Origin: a virus | Strand: one strand, 5' to 3' | IMG/VR virus record: IMGVR_UViG_3300044701_000970 | Span: 1-23,592 of that record | Length of the DNA: 23,592 bases | Part shown: piece after piece, positions 15,836-23,153 of the stretch | Layout of the letters: every line of letters begins with the position of its first letter | How positions within the stretch are numbered: the stretch's first letter is position 1 | Notes under the pieces: model-generated | What the model was told of the DNA's origin: nothing | Database searches by the model: none | The model's input: only the letters and a program-made list of their open reading frames with translations | Translations under genes and position numbers: made by a program

Positions 15836-16100
15836 TGTCGTTATTTAAGGAAATTGGTGTTTGCTTTAATAGCGCCAGTTCCTATTTAAGATCGATCTAT
15901 TGTTCTAAGAGTATTCAATTGGTAATTACCGACGTGGGGTATCCTCTCGGGCCCACTGCAGCGGGCACGGTTTTTAACGTGGTCCTAGTGCGTCCACAAG
16001 GCATAGTCAGGGAATCGAACCCCAATGAATCACCAGATCTATGCAGATGGCCTAAGCGTGATATGCCTCATCAGGACATAACAGGGGCTTAGGCTCTGTC
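15836..16100. other. 265-bp non-coding spacer between scaffold and capsid genes
   Basis: This is the only gene-free stretch over 100 bp. It contains a structured element (15999-16094, listed separately). It also has an imperfect 16-bp palindrome with a PstI-like core (GCCCACTGCAGCGGGC, about 15951-15966), a perfect 10-bp palindrome GGTAATTACC at 15921-15930, and another, AGATCGATCT, at 15889-15898. T7 has promoters and a leader upstream of gene 10 in the same place, so a late phage-RNA-polymerase promoter is expected here. I could not identify a consensus, and no convincing sigma-70 -35/-10 pair was seen on the minus strand. Confidence 0.7.
15999..16094 (-). other. Structured RNA / tRNA-like element in capsid leader
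   Basis: Read on the minus strand, AGGCATA (16068-16062) and TATGCCT (16005-15999) form a perfect 7-bp acceptor-like stem enclosing 56 bases. Just inside the 3' side is a T-arm-like hairpin, TGGGG-TTCGATT-CCCTG, with the invariant GTTCGAT-C pattern. The total is 70 nt, but no proper D-arm or 5+7 anticodon arm can be drawn and the T-arm is two bases too far from the acceptor end, so it is not a normal tRNA. Upstream, GCCTAAGC (16094-16087) pairs perfectly with GCTTAGGC (16057-16050), enclosing TGAT-GAGGCAT-ATCA. The loop of that inner hairpin contains the acceptor-like strand, so the two folds compete or form a pseudoknot. It may be a degenerate tRNA, a processing site or a leader regulator. 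Confidence 0.5.
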
Positions 16101-16967
16101 TTACAGGAGGTTGCCGCTACGAGCGAGCTTCTCCTGCACATCAATTCGATAGGCAGGATCGTCTTTGTATCGAGGATCGGCGATGGCTCGTGCCAGCTCT
16201 GCTTGGCTGCGGAACCCAGGCTCGGGAGCAGGTGCTCTCGATCCCGTATAGCGTTGTCCCTCGTAGCCAGCCTCAGAGCTGTAGCGGGCTTTCAGACCCT
16301 GTGCAGCCCAATACATCGCCCCTGCGTCACCACCGTTCATAACAGCGTCGTAGGTGGCAATCTCATCTGGAGTTAAGTTATCTGCTGCCCATCCCAGCAT
16401 CTCTGAGTAGGCCTGCTGACCTCCCACAGACTGTGTGATGTAGTCGGCCTGCTCCTTGGTAACTGCTCCTTGTACGGCCTGCTCTCGCTGGCTCTTGACG
16501 TATTCAGCCCAGGTTTCCACCAGGGTGCGACTGTCAAGCTCTGCCAGCTTGTCAATGGTCTCCTTGCTCAGACCGCCGTTCTCAAATTCAGAAGAGGCTT
16601 CTGTAAGGGCTCTGAGGGCGTCTGTGAGCTCCTCATCTACCTCCTCGTCCTCTCCCTCATCTGAAGCCTCTTCCTGGGACTCCTCGGCGTCTTGCGCGGC
16701 CTCCTCAGGTTCTTGGTTATTACCTTTCTCGCCTAGCTTCTTCTGGAGCTCAAGGTAGGCCTTCTCCAATTCCTCTGCTGAGCGGTATTTGCCTGCAAAG
16801 CGGGCATCATTCTCGTCGATTTCACTTGCCTTACGGAACCGCTCTTGAGCGGCTTCTTCCTGGCTCTCAACGAGTTTGGAGCCTACTTCAAGAGCACGGC
16901 GTTCTGCCGCTTCCTGCTCAGTGAGGTCGGCTCCATCCTGCGGATCAAAAGTGTTTACGATTGCCAT
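16101..16967 (-). CDS. Capsid assembly (scaffolding) protein, T7 gp9-like
   Basis: The 288-residue protein (T7 gp9 is 307) is very acidic and helical. The block FAGKYRSAEELEKAYLELQK (residues 57-76) is the typical podovirus scaffold N-terminal motif. Residues 85-118 are almost entirely Glu/Asp/Ala/Ser. The C-terminus has the usual DPRYKDDPAYRIDVQEKLAR helix (about 264-283), which in this family contacts the capsid protein. It directs procapsid assembly and then leaves. Its ATG overlaps the stop of the 75-residue gene (TAATG), suggesting coupled translation, and it directly precedes the structured leader of the capsid gene. Confidence 0.93.
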   Translation of the reverse strand: MAIVNTFDPQDGADLTEQEAAERRALEVGSKLVESQEEAAQERFRKASEIDENDARFAGKYRSAEELEKAYLELQKKLGEKGNNQEPEEAAQDAEESQEEASDEGEDEEVDEELTDALRALTEASSEFENGGLSKETIDKLAELDSRTLVETWAEYVKSQREQAVQGAVTKEQADYITQSVGGQQAYSEMLGWAADNLTPDEIATYDAVMNGGDAGAMYWAAQGLKARYSSEAGYEGQRYTGSRAPAPEPGFRSQAELARAIADPRYKDDPAYRIDVQEKLARSGNLL

Positions 16968-17194
16968 TAGTTAATGACGGTGCTAACTGAATTGAATTTC
17001 GGCGTGATGCGCTCCTTCGGGCCGCCAACCTGGTTCCTACCAATCGTTGGTTTAACCCGTGCTTGAGGCACATACTTACGCTTAGGAGTAAGTTCAGATA
17101 CTTGTTCCGTCTTCTGGGCCTTGGGCGCCTTCGGCTGGGCCGCTTGGGGCGAATCCAAGTCCACCTGGGACTTCTCCTGTTTGTTGTTGGGCAT
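16967..17194 (-). CDS. Small basic protein overlapping portal gene, unknown function
   Basis: This 75-residue ORF starts at an ATG inside the last 101 bp of the portal gene in another frame and ends in a TAATG overlap with the scaffold gene. It spans the 126-bp gap between them exactly. The N-terminal 30 residues are Gln/Lys/Pro-rich and probably disordered. The rest is basic with KRKYVPQARVKPTIGRN (about 39-55). I do not recognise a family. Its place between portal and scaffold, and the tight coupling to scaffold, suggest a head-assembly or minor virion role (inference). The N-terminal composition may be constrained by the portal reading frame it shares. That it is a real gene is supported by the tiling of starts and stops. 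Confidence 0.75.
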   Translation of the reverse strand: MPNNKQEKSQVDLDSPQAAQPKAPKAQKTEQVSELTPKRKYVPQARVKPTIGRNQVGGPKERITPKFNSVSTVIN

Positions 17195-18818
17195 TACTAA
17201 ATGCGTCTAAAACTGCTGGGTTCTTGCTCGGATCCATCATTGGAGATCCAGCCAGTTGGCCCATCTGGTCCATCACTGACTGCTGCTGTTGCTGCTGTTG
17301 AGCTGCCTGCTGTTCTTGTGCAAGCTCTTCATCAGTCTTAATCAGACCAAGGTAGTCAATGCCAGCTGCTGCTGCCAACCGCTTGATTGCCTCTCCCGGC
17401 TTCATATGACTTCCCATGACTTCCGGACCAAGGGTTTGAGCAATGGTCTGCATGAACAGCATCAATGCTTCACGATCCTGTGCCCTTCCAACCCCTTCAA
17501 GGCCTGCAACTACAGTTGGGAATACCATCCCCTTCGGGAACGTAGGTAGCATCTTCTGACGTTGTAGGTCAGCCAGCTTGCGGTTTACATAGGGTCGCAG
17601 CAGATCACTGGTAAGCGCACCCCACAGGCCGCCCAATTGCTCGTTCACCTCATTCTGAACGGCCCTCACCTCTTCAGCTGTAGTGCGCTCAGACTGACGA
17701 ACATTCAGGACAAGGAACGCTTCTGACAGACGCTGGGTCAGCATTGTGATCATGTCGTAAGCAGTCTTAAAATCGGCCGTTTTGCCGACTTGTATGACGC
17801 CCACATCGTCCGGGCGGCCCTGGATAATTGCTCCAGAACCTGCTTGAGCCAGCTGGTTTGGCTTGGTGGTGGCAGAGGGGCTGACTGTAAAGACAACCTT
17901 AGCCGCAGCGGCAGAACCCTCTACGATGGCCTGAGACAAAGCCTCCAGGGACTTGAGATCCCCCAGGTACTCCTCAATACGACCACGTCCGAAGTCTTCG
18001 CCGTCAACGACATTAAACCTCAGAGCCAGCCACTGGGAGATGTTCTTGGGAGATGTTGATTCCGTTCCAGGAATCACGCGATCATCTGCTTCTTGATGCC
18101 ACTTCCACTGCCCATCCTGAAGCTTTGCCCAGGTGTAGACAGCCACCTCATTATTGTTTGGATCAAGCTTTAGGTCGGCAATACTGCCAGCACCTTCGTC
18201 ACCTGTGTGGTTATCGGGTGTGGTGCCTGTAGACCCACGATCCTTCAGCATTTCTGCCGTTGTCTTCTTAAAGAAGTCTTTCGGAAGGAACTGACGATCA
18301 ATGGCTTCTACAGTCACAATCTCCGTGACTGTGCCCTCCCCATCCCGGACAAGGACATACCTATCCAATGGGTAGAGCTTGATACCCTTCCGTCCAAGGA
18401 ATAGAAGGACATTGCCGCAAACAACCAGGTGCTTCATTGCCTGGTGCAGTACGATCCGATCCGTACTCTCGTTTACGTGCTGCATGACAACTCGTTCCAT
18501 CTTCGACAGAACAAGGTCGATTTCAGAGCGCGCCTGAGCATCCACTTCTGGATCCTTGGCTAGAGCTCCGTCACTAATTTGAAGCTTAAAGAACTTTGTG
18601 TTTACAGGGAACAAGCTCAACATGAGTTTGCTCGCCATCACATTCACGCCTTTGGCACCCACTGCTTGCCAGGGAGTCCTAAGTTTTGTCCCGCTATAGT
18701 GACCGCTAGGCGGCATGATATAGGGAACACTTAGCCTGGCACATTCTCGGGCAGCATCAAGGAACTGTGTGCGATTGCTTGTCAGGCGGGCGTAACGCTC
18801 TGCTGCAGTCTTTTCCAT
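17094..18818 (-). CDS. Portal (head-tail connector) protein, T7 gp8-like
   Basis: The 574-residue product is close to T7 gp8 (536). The N-terminus shows the family pattern ARECARLSVPYIMPPSGHYS (about residues 22-41), then TPWQAVGAKGVNVMASKLML (49-68) and LFPVNTKFFKL. A later block, LNVRQSERTTAEEVRAVQNE (about 372-391), is also typical of the stem/wing region. The dodecamer sits at one capsid vertex and is the docking point for terminase and tail. The C-terminal 90 residues are low complexity with a run of Gln (encoded by CAG/CAA repeats near 17277-17312) and a Gly/Pro/Ala tail. The last 33 codons are shared with the 75-residue gene. The ATG is 5 bp after the stop of the preceding gene. Confidence 0.95.
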   Translation of the reverse strand: MEKTAAERYARLTSNRTQFLDAARECARLSVPYIMPPSGHYSGTKLRTPWQAVGAKGVNVMASKLMLSLFPVNTKFFKLQISDGALAKDPEVDAQARSEIDLVLSKMERVVMQHVNESTDRIVLHQAMKHLVVCGNVLLFLGRKGIKLYPLDRYVLVRDGEGTVTEIVTVEAIDRQFLPKDFFKKTTAEMLKDRGSTGTTPDNHTGDEGAGSIADLKLDPNNNEVAVYTWAKLQDGQWKWHQEADDRVIPGTESTSPKNISQWLALRFNVVDGEDFGRGRIEEYLGDLKSLEALSQAIVEGSAAAAKVVFTVSPSATTKPNQLAQAGSGAIIQGRPDDVGVIQVGKTADFKTAYDMITMLTQRLSEAFLVLNVRQSERTTAEEVRAVQNEVNEQLGGLWGALTSDLLRPYVNRKLADLQRQKMLPTFPKGMVFPTVVAGLEGVGRAQDREALMLFMQTIAQTLGPEVMGSHMKPGEAIKRLAAAAGIDYLGLIKTDEELAQEQQAAQQQQQQQSVMDQMGQLAGSPMMDPSKNPAVLDAFSNAQQQTGEVPGGLGFAPSGPAEGAQGPEDGTSI

Positions 18819-18823
18819 AATAC

Positions 18824-19474
18824 TTATTTATCCTGCTTGGAAATGCCAAGCCCATTAGTTGCACCACCTGCATCACCAATACCTAGCCCTGTGGCTTGAG
18901 GCTTTGCTGTTGCCTGGTTTGTGGTACTCGTCTTCTTTGTGCGCTTCTTAATCTTTACCGCAGCAGCATCCTGTGCGCCGGCTACGCCTGTAATACCGCC
19001 ACCCGTGCGCTGGGGTGTTGCTCGAATGGACTCCATTTGGCTCAAGAAGGCTGAGTTCATTGCGTCCATTGACTCCCACACAGCCTGCTGACGTGCCATC
19101 ATTTCGGCGTTCCAGGCGTTCCAATCAAACTCCGGTACTGCTGAAGGTTGACTTGTAATAGGACTTGCGCTTTCAACCTTCCGGAACGAGCCGGGGTCGT
19201 TGCTGTTCCAACTAACTTGCCCGTAAGTAACGCCCCCTGCCGGCTGTCCTTGTTGCTGCTGTTGTGGAGCACTAACTCCAGGAGCCGCTGACTTCGGCGC
19301 CGATGACCCAGACCACGGGATTTCAACCTGTTGTGGTACCTGATTTCCTGACGACGGTTGTGGGGGCTTTGGTGCTGGGGTTCCTACTTGTTGCCCCTTA
19401 ACTGTCATTGCCGGGTTGATGGCAGCTGCAACCTGCGCCCTCTGCCGGTCTCTGTTTCTCTGATTGTTAGCCAT
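18824..19474 (-). CDS. Putative minor virion protein (T7 gp7.3-like position), low complexity
   Basis: I chose the ATG at 19474 (216 residues, starting MANNQRNRDRQRAQVAAAIN). The open frame extends upstream to a GTG at 19528, but that would overlap the previous gene by 62 bp; the chosen start overlaps it by 8 bp. The product is rich in Gln, Pro, Ser and Gly (roughly residues 25-95), followed by a short helical part, WNAWNAEMMARQQAVWESMD. It ends in a Lys-rich patch, AVKIKKRTKKTS, with a Gly/Ser tail. Genes just before the T7 portal encode small virion proteins (gp6.7, gp7.3), and the basic patch plus Gly tail resembles gp7.3 in composition. I see no recognisable domain. A tail or virion-assembly role is inferred from position. 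Confidence 0.7.
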   Translation of the reverse strand: MANNQRNRDRQRAQVAAAINPAMTVKGQQVGTPAPKPPQPSSGNQVPQQVEIPWSGSSAPKSAAPGVSAPQQQQQGQPAGGVTYGQVSWNSNDPGSFRKVESASPITSQPSAVPEFDWNAWNAEMMARQQAVWESMDAMNSAFLSQMESIRATPQRTGGGITGVAGAQDAAAVKIKKRTKKTSTTNQATAKPQATGLGIGDAGGATNGLGISKQDK

Positions 19475-19964
19475 TCCCCATTGAAATTGTAAGTGGGTTA
19501 ACCAATTGTGCAGTCCCAACAGACGCACTCTTTCGTGCCTTTGCCTTTGCCTTCGAACGAACCTTTACTGCCTCTGGATCTTGGCCAACCAGCTTCAATC
19601 CTTGGGCCCGGTTGGCAGCCTCTTCAGACCTACGGGCCATCTCTTCGTTCTGTTGAAGCTGCATCTCTAGGGCCATGCGCTGTTGCTCTTGTGCCCTGGC
19701 AAACTGCGCTTCCTGCGTCATCATTTGCGCTTCAGCAACTTCTCTCTGATTACCCTGAGCAATATAAAACTGATCCCATGAGCTCTTTTGAGCTGCATCG
19801 AACTGCTCTTTACTACTTGCAAGGTTTTCATCATGCTGAGCCTTGGCATTACTTTGCGCGGTCTTAAACTGCTCGTTCTGTTTCTTGCGAAACTTCTTCT
19901 GGCGGTTAGCCTCTTTCTTAAGGTCAGAGCTTGATGGCCCGCCTCCTCCGCCTCCTCCACACAT
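19467..19964 (-). CDS. Putative minor virion protein with poly-Gly start and long coiled coil
   Basis: The 165-residue product starts MCGGGGGGGPSSSDLKK, then has a continuous charged/Gln-rich helix over about residues 14-125 with heptad-like periodicity. It ends with a basic patch (KVRSKAKAKARKS) and a short SMGNG tail. T7 gp6.7 and gp14 also start with Met-Cys, and T7 gp7.3 ends with a similar basic-then-Gly tail, so it is probably a minor virion or ejected protein. The next gene has the same kind of basic C-terminus, so the pair may work together. A good Shine-Dalgarno (AGGAGAGG) lies just before the ATG, unusual in this window. The ATG overlaps the preceding stop (TAATG), and the 3' end overlaps the next start by 8 bp. 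No known domain was recognised. Confidence 0.72.
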   Translation of the reverse strand: MCGGGGGGGPSSSDLKKEANRQKKFRKKQNEQFKTAQSNAKAQHDENLASSKEQFDAAQKSSWDQFYIAQGNQREVAEAQMMTQEAQFARAQEQQRMALEMQLQQNEEMARRSEEAANRAQGLKLVGQDPEAVKVRSKAKAKARKSASVGTAQLVNPLTISMGNG

Positions 19965-20164
19965 TAGTCCTCTCCTCTAAGTTCTTTTAGTTTGTACTTC
20001 AACCGCCGAACCACTGACACCTGACCAGCTCTGTAAGCTATTTCTTGGATGCTAAGATTATGGTCAGGGTAGCTGTCGGGATAGTATGAATCTAATTCTT
20101 CGACAAGTTGGGAAAGGGCCCCTGCAGATATCTCTGCGAGACCCAGTTGTTCTGTCACAATCAT
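19964..20164 (-). CDS. Small helical phage protein, unknown
   Basis: The 66-residue product has an acidic N-terminal half with LSQLVEELDSYYPDSYPDHN (about residues 18-37). A basic helix ending with IAYRAGQVSVVRRLKYKLKE follows (about 42-61). The phrase 'AGQ-x-x-VV-(R/x)' recurs in small uncharacterised podovirus proteins in my recollection, but I cannot name a family. Its ATG overlaps the RNR stop as ATGA, and its own stop overlaps the next start as TAATG, so it is tightly coupled on both sides. This is good evidence for a real gene. Its location between nucleotide metabolism and structural genes does not settle which group it belongs to. Confidence 0.75.
   Translation of the reverse strand: MIVTEQLGLAEISAGALSQLVEELDSYYPDSYPDHNLSIQEIAYRAGQVSVVRRLKYKLKELRGED
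19968..19982 (-). promoter_or_regulatory. Strong ribosome binding site for poly-Gly protein
   Basis: On the minus strand AGAGGAGAGG ends a few bases before the ATG at 19964-19962, inside the last codons of the preceding 66-residue gene. Most other starts here have no clear Shine-Dalgarno, so this one stands out and supports the chosen start. Confidence 0.65.
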
Positions 20165-22407
20165 GTCTGTGGTGCCTTCTCTTCAAACAGACACTTATCT
20201 GAATCACACGCAGCAGGACCAGCCGCGTCATGCCCCCCTGCATAGGCCGACATGGCCAGGCCAAATTCGGACGTGATACGACGACTTACTACTTCGTCCG
20301 TAAGCGTTTGGAACGTGTCCTTATCGATTGGTTCGAACGGAAGTCGGGGAAAGGTCTCGTTGGCATCGAAGCGGGCCAGCAGGGCTGCGGAGATGTAGCC
20401 CTGGCCGATGCTGTCATAGATCAGCTGGGAGAGCGTCTCAATCTCATTCTCTCGGAACTCTAGAGTTGCCGACGTATTATGAGTTGTGTAGTGCTGCTGC
20501 ACCTGCATGTAAAAGTCGAACTGGGCAGCCACTGAAAACTTGTTGACATCAATTCCATCGCATCCTTCAATGTTAGCCCAGATGGTTTCTGTCGGAATCT
20601 CTACCAACCATTCATTGCATCGCGGATCTCGTGGGTCGTCGAGCAGTGCTCCGGTTTCATCTCGGTCAGACTGACTTGGAATGATCTTGTACCCATAAGC
20701 CTCACAAGCCAGCGCCACCGGATCGTTCTTAGCGAATGTAATTCGGCGGATGAAGCGGGCAGCTTTAGGTGGGTGCCAGCCGGGGGACGCCCCAGTTAGG
20801 AGACTCTTCGTGCCAGCGGGTTGCACGGTGGTGAACCGGTTAGGAACCTTCAGCCCATGCTTTGAGCAATACTCTTTGACTGTGTCCTCAACAATGCGCC
20901 GCCAAGTCTTTAGGTAGGTAGCCTCTACATCTTGATAGTATTCATTCCGTGGACGGCCTGCCTCCCACCACTCAAGCCACTCCGCACCAAACCGCTTGAC
21001 AAAGAAGTCAAACAGACCTGTAAAGCTTACGCCAATGATTGGATCTACTGAACGGCTGTATTGATACCGCTCCTCCTTAAACTTGTGATGCAGTAGCGCA
21101 CATGCGCTCAGAGCTGCTGCCTTAAATGCGGCAGCCTGTCCTTCCTTATCCCGAGGGTCGAGGGTGTTCAGGTGAACTTCAGACAGGTTGCAGTGGAAGT
21201 CGGCACCGAGAATTTCACCGCAGGGGTTGAGGCCGTAGCGGCTGAGGCGGTGCTCCACCTCTTGGTCGCTCAGCAAGGGCTCGCAGCGTCGCAGGTAAAG
21301 ACCTGCCGCTTCCCGACCCAATGTCTCATAGATCTGGATGAACCTCTCTTGTAGCTCCCTGATGAACAAGAGATCCGCATTGGAGCGCGCAATTGCCTCA
21401 GGTGCATACTGGATTGCACCTTCACCAGAATAGAACTGCTTTGTAACCGATTCCTTGACGTCTTCAAAGGTCGGCTTTTGGTGGAACACCCGTGTGTGGT
21501 TGGCCATGCGCAGGGCATCGCGCTCGGGGTCGATCCGCCACTTACCATCTTCACCTTGCTGCCAAAGATTGTCCTTTGCTGCTGCAGCTTCTTTATCCCA
21601 ACTGCTGAACTGACGCATCCCAGCACTGCGGCGCACGTTTCCGGCGACCACAGCCAGTGAAGACTCATCGAGCAGCAGACAACACTCAACGGAAGTCAAT
21701 TGACGACCGTGTGCTTTTTGGAGAATCTCGCCAGCGCGGCGATAGAAATGGGCAAGCTTGACGGGGTTAGCTACACCCCCGAAACCTTTAATGGCGGTTC
21801 CAGGGGGCCGAACATTACTCAGGTCTACCGTAACGCTAGTAACACTCTTGTTCGCATCGGTAGCCAACTCCAGGAGAATGAGGAAGGCGTCGGTCCAACC
21901 TTCGCGTGAATCGCCAACATAGATTGTGGCGCTTTCTCCTTCCGTAATGTCTATCCTGCTATTAGGATCGCTAATGCTTGCCTCCCCAATATTCTCCAAC
22001 ACCGTTAGATCAAAGCGGTTGCAAACCACCGGAAGCTGATCAATGCAGCGAGGCTCAAGGATCGCTCCAGTACCGCTACCCATCATTAGCAGTTCCATCT
22101 GCAGAGGGAACGCCTTAAGATCGCAGGTATCAGTGCTTGTGCAGTTGTAAGCGCCAGAGTAGTTCTTCTGTTCTTCTACCCATGGAGTGCCTCCAACCCA
22201 CAGCCAACGCCCTGACGGCAACGAGTGCAGTCTTTCCATTTGAGCGCGTACTAGCGCCTCTTCTTCAGCGGTAAACTTTCCGACCTTTGCCAGCCCCGCT
22301 ACGCAGCGCTCAACGACATCAGCCCACGACTCTTTACCACTGTCAGTTCGGCGGCTATAAGTACGATAGAAGACTGGGTTTGCGGATGGTGCGCTTTCAG
22401 GAAACAT
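20161..22407 (-). CDS. nrdJ: Class II (adenosylcobalamin-dependent) ribonucleotide reductase, monomeric
   Basis: The 748-residue enzyme reduces ribonucleoside triphosphates to dNTPs using a cobalamin-generated thiyl radical. Length and architecture match the monomeric Lactobacillus leichmannii type (739 residues). Visible key residues are C89 in AYNCTSTD (first redox Cys), N394/C396/E398 in GLNPCGEILG (radical Cys and general acid), C406 in HCNLSEVHLN (second redox Cys), and a C-terminal CDSDKC pair (C734, C739) that re-reduces the active site. The LLMMGSGTGAILEP block (about 105-119) and PPGTAIKGFGG (201-211) also fit. All catalytic residues are present, so it is predicted active, needing host B12 and thioredoxin. 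It follows thyX and a mazG-like gene in a dNTP-supply cassette. The ATG overlaps the upstream small ORF by 11 bp. Confidence 0.96.
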   Translation of the reverse strand: MFPESAPSANPVFYRTYSRRTDSGKESWADVVERCVAGLAKVGKFTAEEEALVRAQMERLHSLPSGRWLWVGGTPWVEEQKNYSGAYNCTSTDTCDLKAFPLQMELLMMGSGTGAILEPRCIDQLPVVCNRFDLTVLENIGEASISDPNSRIDITEGESATIYVGDSREGWTDAFLILLELATDANKSVTSVTVDLSNVRPPGTAIKGFGGVANPVKLAHFYRRAGEILQKAHGRQLTSVECCLLLDESSLAVVAGNVRRSAGMRQFSSWDKEAAAAKDNLWQQGEDGKWRIDPERDALRMANHTRVFHQKPTFEDVKESVTKQFYSGEGAIQYAPEAIARSNADLLFIRELQERFIQIYETLGREAAGLYLRRCEPLLSDQEVEHRLSRYGLNPCGEILGADFHCNLSEVHLNTLDPRDKEGQAAAFKAAALSACALLHHKFKEERYQYSRSVDPIIGVSFTGLFDFFVKRFGAEWLEWWEAGRPRNEYYQDVEATYLKTWRRIVEDTVKEYCSKHGLKVPNRFTTVQPAGTKSLLTGASPGWHPPKAARFIRRITFAKNDPVALACEAYGYKIIPSQSDRDETGALLDDPRDPRCNEWLVEIPTETIWANIEGCDGIDVNKFSVAAQFDFYMQVQQHYTTHNTSATLEFRENEIETLSQLIYDSIGQGYISAALLARFDANETFPRLPFEPIDKDTFQTLTDEVVSRRITSEFGLAMSAYAGGHDAAGPAACDSDKCLFEEKAPQT

Positions 22408-22573
22408 TGTTTTCGAAATATGCTTTGTACAGTTGATTTACTTTGGGTTCTACTAGGTGCATTGATGACACCCATCCCACCTGGGTGCCTAGCCTGATTT
22501 CAACTGTGCCGTCTTCCAGATTCTTAATATCCGGCAGCGGCAGCGGTGTCAGGGAAGAGCTTTTTAAAGACAT
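22397..22573 (-). CDS. Small ORF between thyX and RNR, unknown
   Basis: A 58-codon frame from the ATG at 22573 fills the gap between ThyX and RNR. It overlaps the 3' end of thyX by 50 bp and the RNR start by 11 bp. An in-frame TTG six codons earlier is also possible. The product ends with EPKVNQLYKAYFENNVS and contains DGTVEIRLGTQVGWVSS, which could be a small beta structure. I recognise no family. The overlaps on both sides suggest a coupled small gene, but with a short length and no Shine-Dalgarno it is less certain than its neighbours. Confidence 0.55.
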   Translation of the reverse strand: MSLKSSSLTPLPLPDIKNLEDGTVEIRLGTQVGWVSSMHLVEPKVNQLYKAYFENNVS

Positions 22574-23153
22574 CTCTAATTCGGATGGCAATTTCTCGAT
22601 GCTCTAACTGTGTTGCTGGATCACAGCGTACATCGAAGTAATGGATCCAGGATCGAACTGTTCCGTTCATATAGATCCTGGTAGGCGTGCATAGCGGCAT
22701 GATTCGCCTTGCACACTCCTTGGCAATGCCTAGCTCTAACATCTTCTGGTATGCCCTGTATGCTGTGCTAATCGCTTTGGCATTCTCCCTGTCTGCTTCG
22801 GCGATGACACCTAACGGAAGATCATCGATCGAATTCTGTCGGTTCTTCGTATCTTGTCGCCGTAGGTCAAATAGCTCTGGGAGTGATGCCTCTGCATACC
22901 TCTGGCTAAACTCCTGGAACGAGAAGCTTTTATGCCGCAGGATCTGTGCTGAGATGTCACGCTCAGTGTTGATCTCTACGCACATATTGACCATCTCAAA
23001 TGGAGACCAGTGTTTGTGGTCGATCAGATATCTAATTAGCTTCTTGTGTGGGTCTCCAGGCTTTGCGCTGGGGTTTGATACCCGAGCCATGTATGACAGC
23101 AGCTCATCGCCATTTGCTGTCGCCCAGATCAGGCGTACAGTGTCGGTCTTCAT
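22524..23153 (-). CDS. thyX: Flavin-dependent thymidylate synthase ThyX
   Basis: The 209-residue product makes dTMP from dUMP with methylene-tetrahydrofolate and FAD/NADPH. The ThyX signature (RHRxxSxNExSxRY) appears as RHKSFSFQEFSQRY at residues 73-86, with Lys for the third Arg and Gln for the usual Asn. KHWSPFEMVNMCVEI (47-61) before it and MPLCTPTRIYMNGTVRSWIH nearer the C-terminus are also typical, the latter holding the RSW-type substrate-binding region. The enzyme acts as a homotetramer and would supply thymidine nucleotides independent of host thyA. The ATG overlaps the preceding stop as ATGA, and the gene sits between the MazG-like and RNR genes, so the three enzymes form one nucleotide-synthesis unit. 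Confidence 0.96.
   Translation of the reverse strand: MKTDTVRLIWATANGDELLSYMARVSNPSAKPGDPHKKLIRYLIDHKHWSPFEMVNMCVEINTERDISAQILRHKSFSFQEFSQRYAEASLPELFDLRRQDTKNRQNSIDDLPLGVIAEADRENAKAISTAYRAYQKMLELGIAKECARRIMPLCTPTRIYMNGTVRSWIHYFDVRCDPATQLEHREIAIRIRDVFKKLFPDTAAAAGY

Noticed and set aside
14786-15889. 367-codon open frame on the plus strand opposite the major capsid gene
   Set aside because: It mirrors the capsid gene on the other strand and is explained by the capsid's strong codon bias. All neighbours are on the minus strand and the translation has no recognisable domain.
15999-16068. A functional tRNA gene
   Set aside because: The acceptor-like stem and T-loop are present, but no D-arm or anticodon arm of normal geometry can be drawn and the T-arm is two bases too far from the acceptor stem. 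It is therefore reported only as a tRNA-like element.
16060-16080. Hammerhead ribozyme core (CTGATGAG on the minus strand)
   Set aside because: The second core element (GAAA) and the needed flanking stems are absent at the right distance.
19475-19528. Upstream GTG start for the 216-residue protein before the portal
   Set aside because: It would overlap the previous gene by 62 bp with no Shine-Dalgarno. The ATG at 19474 gives an 8-bp overlap and a better N-terminus.
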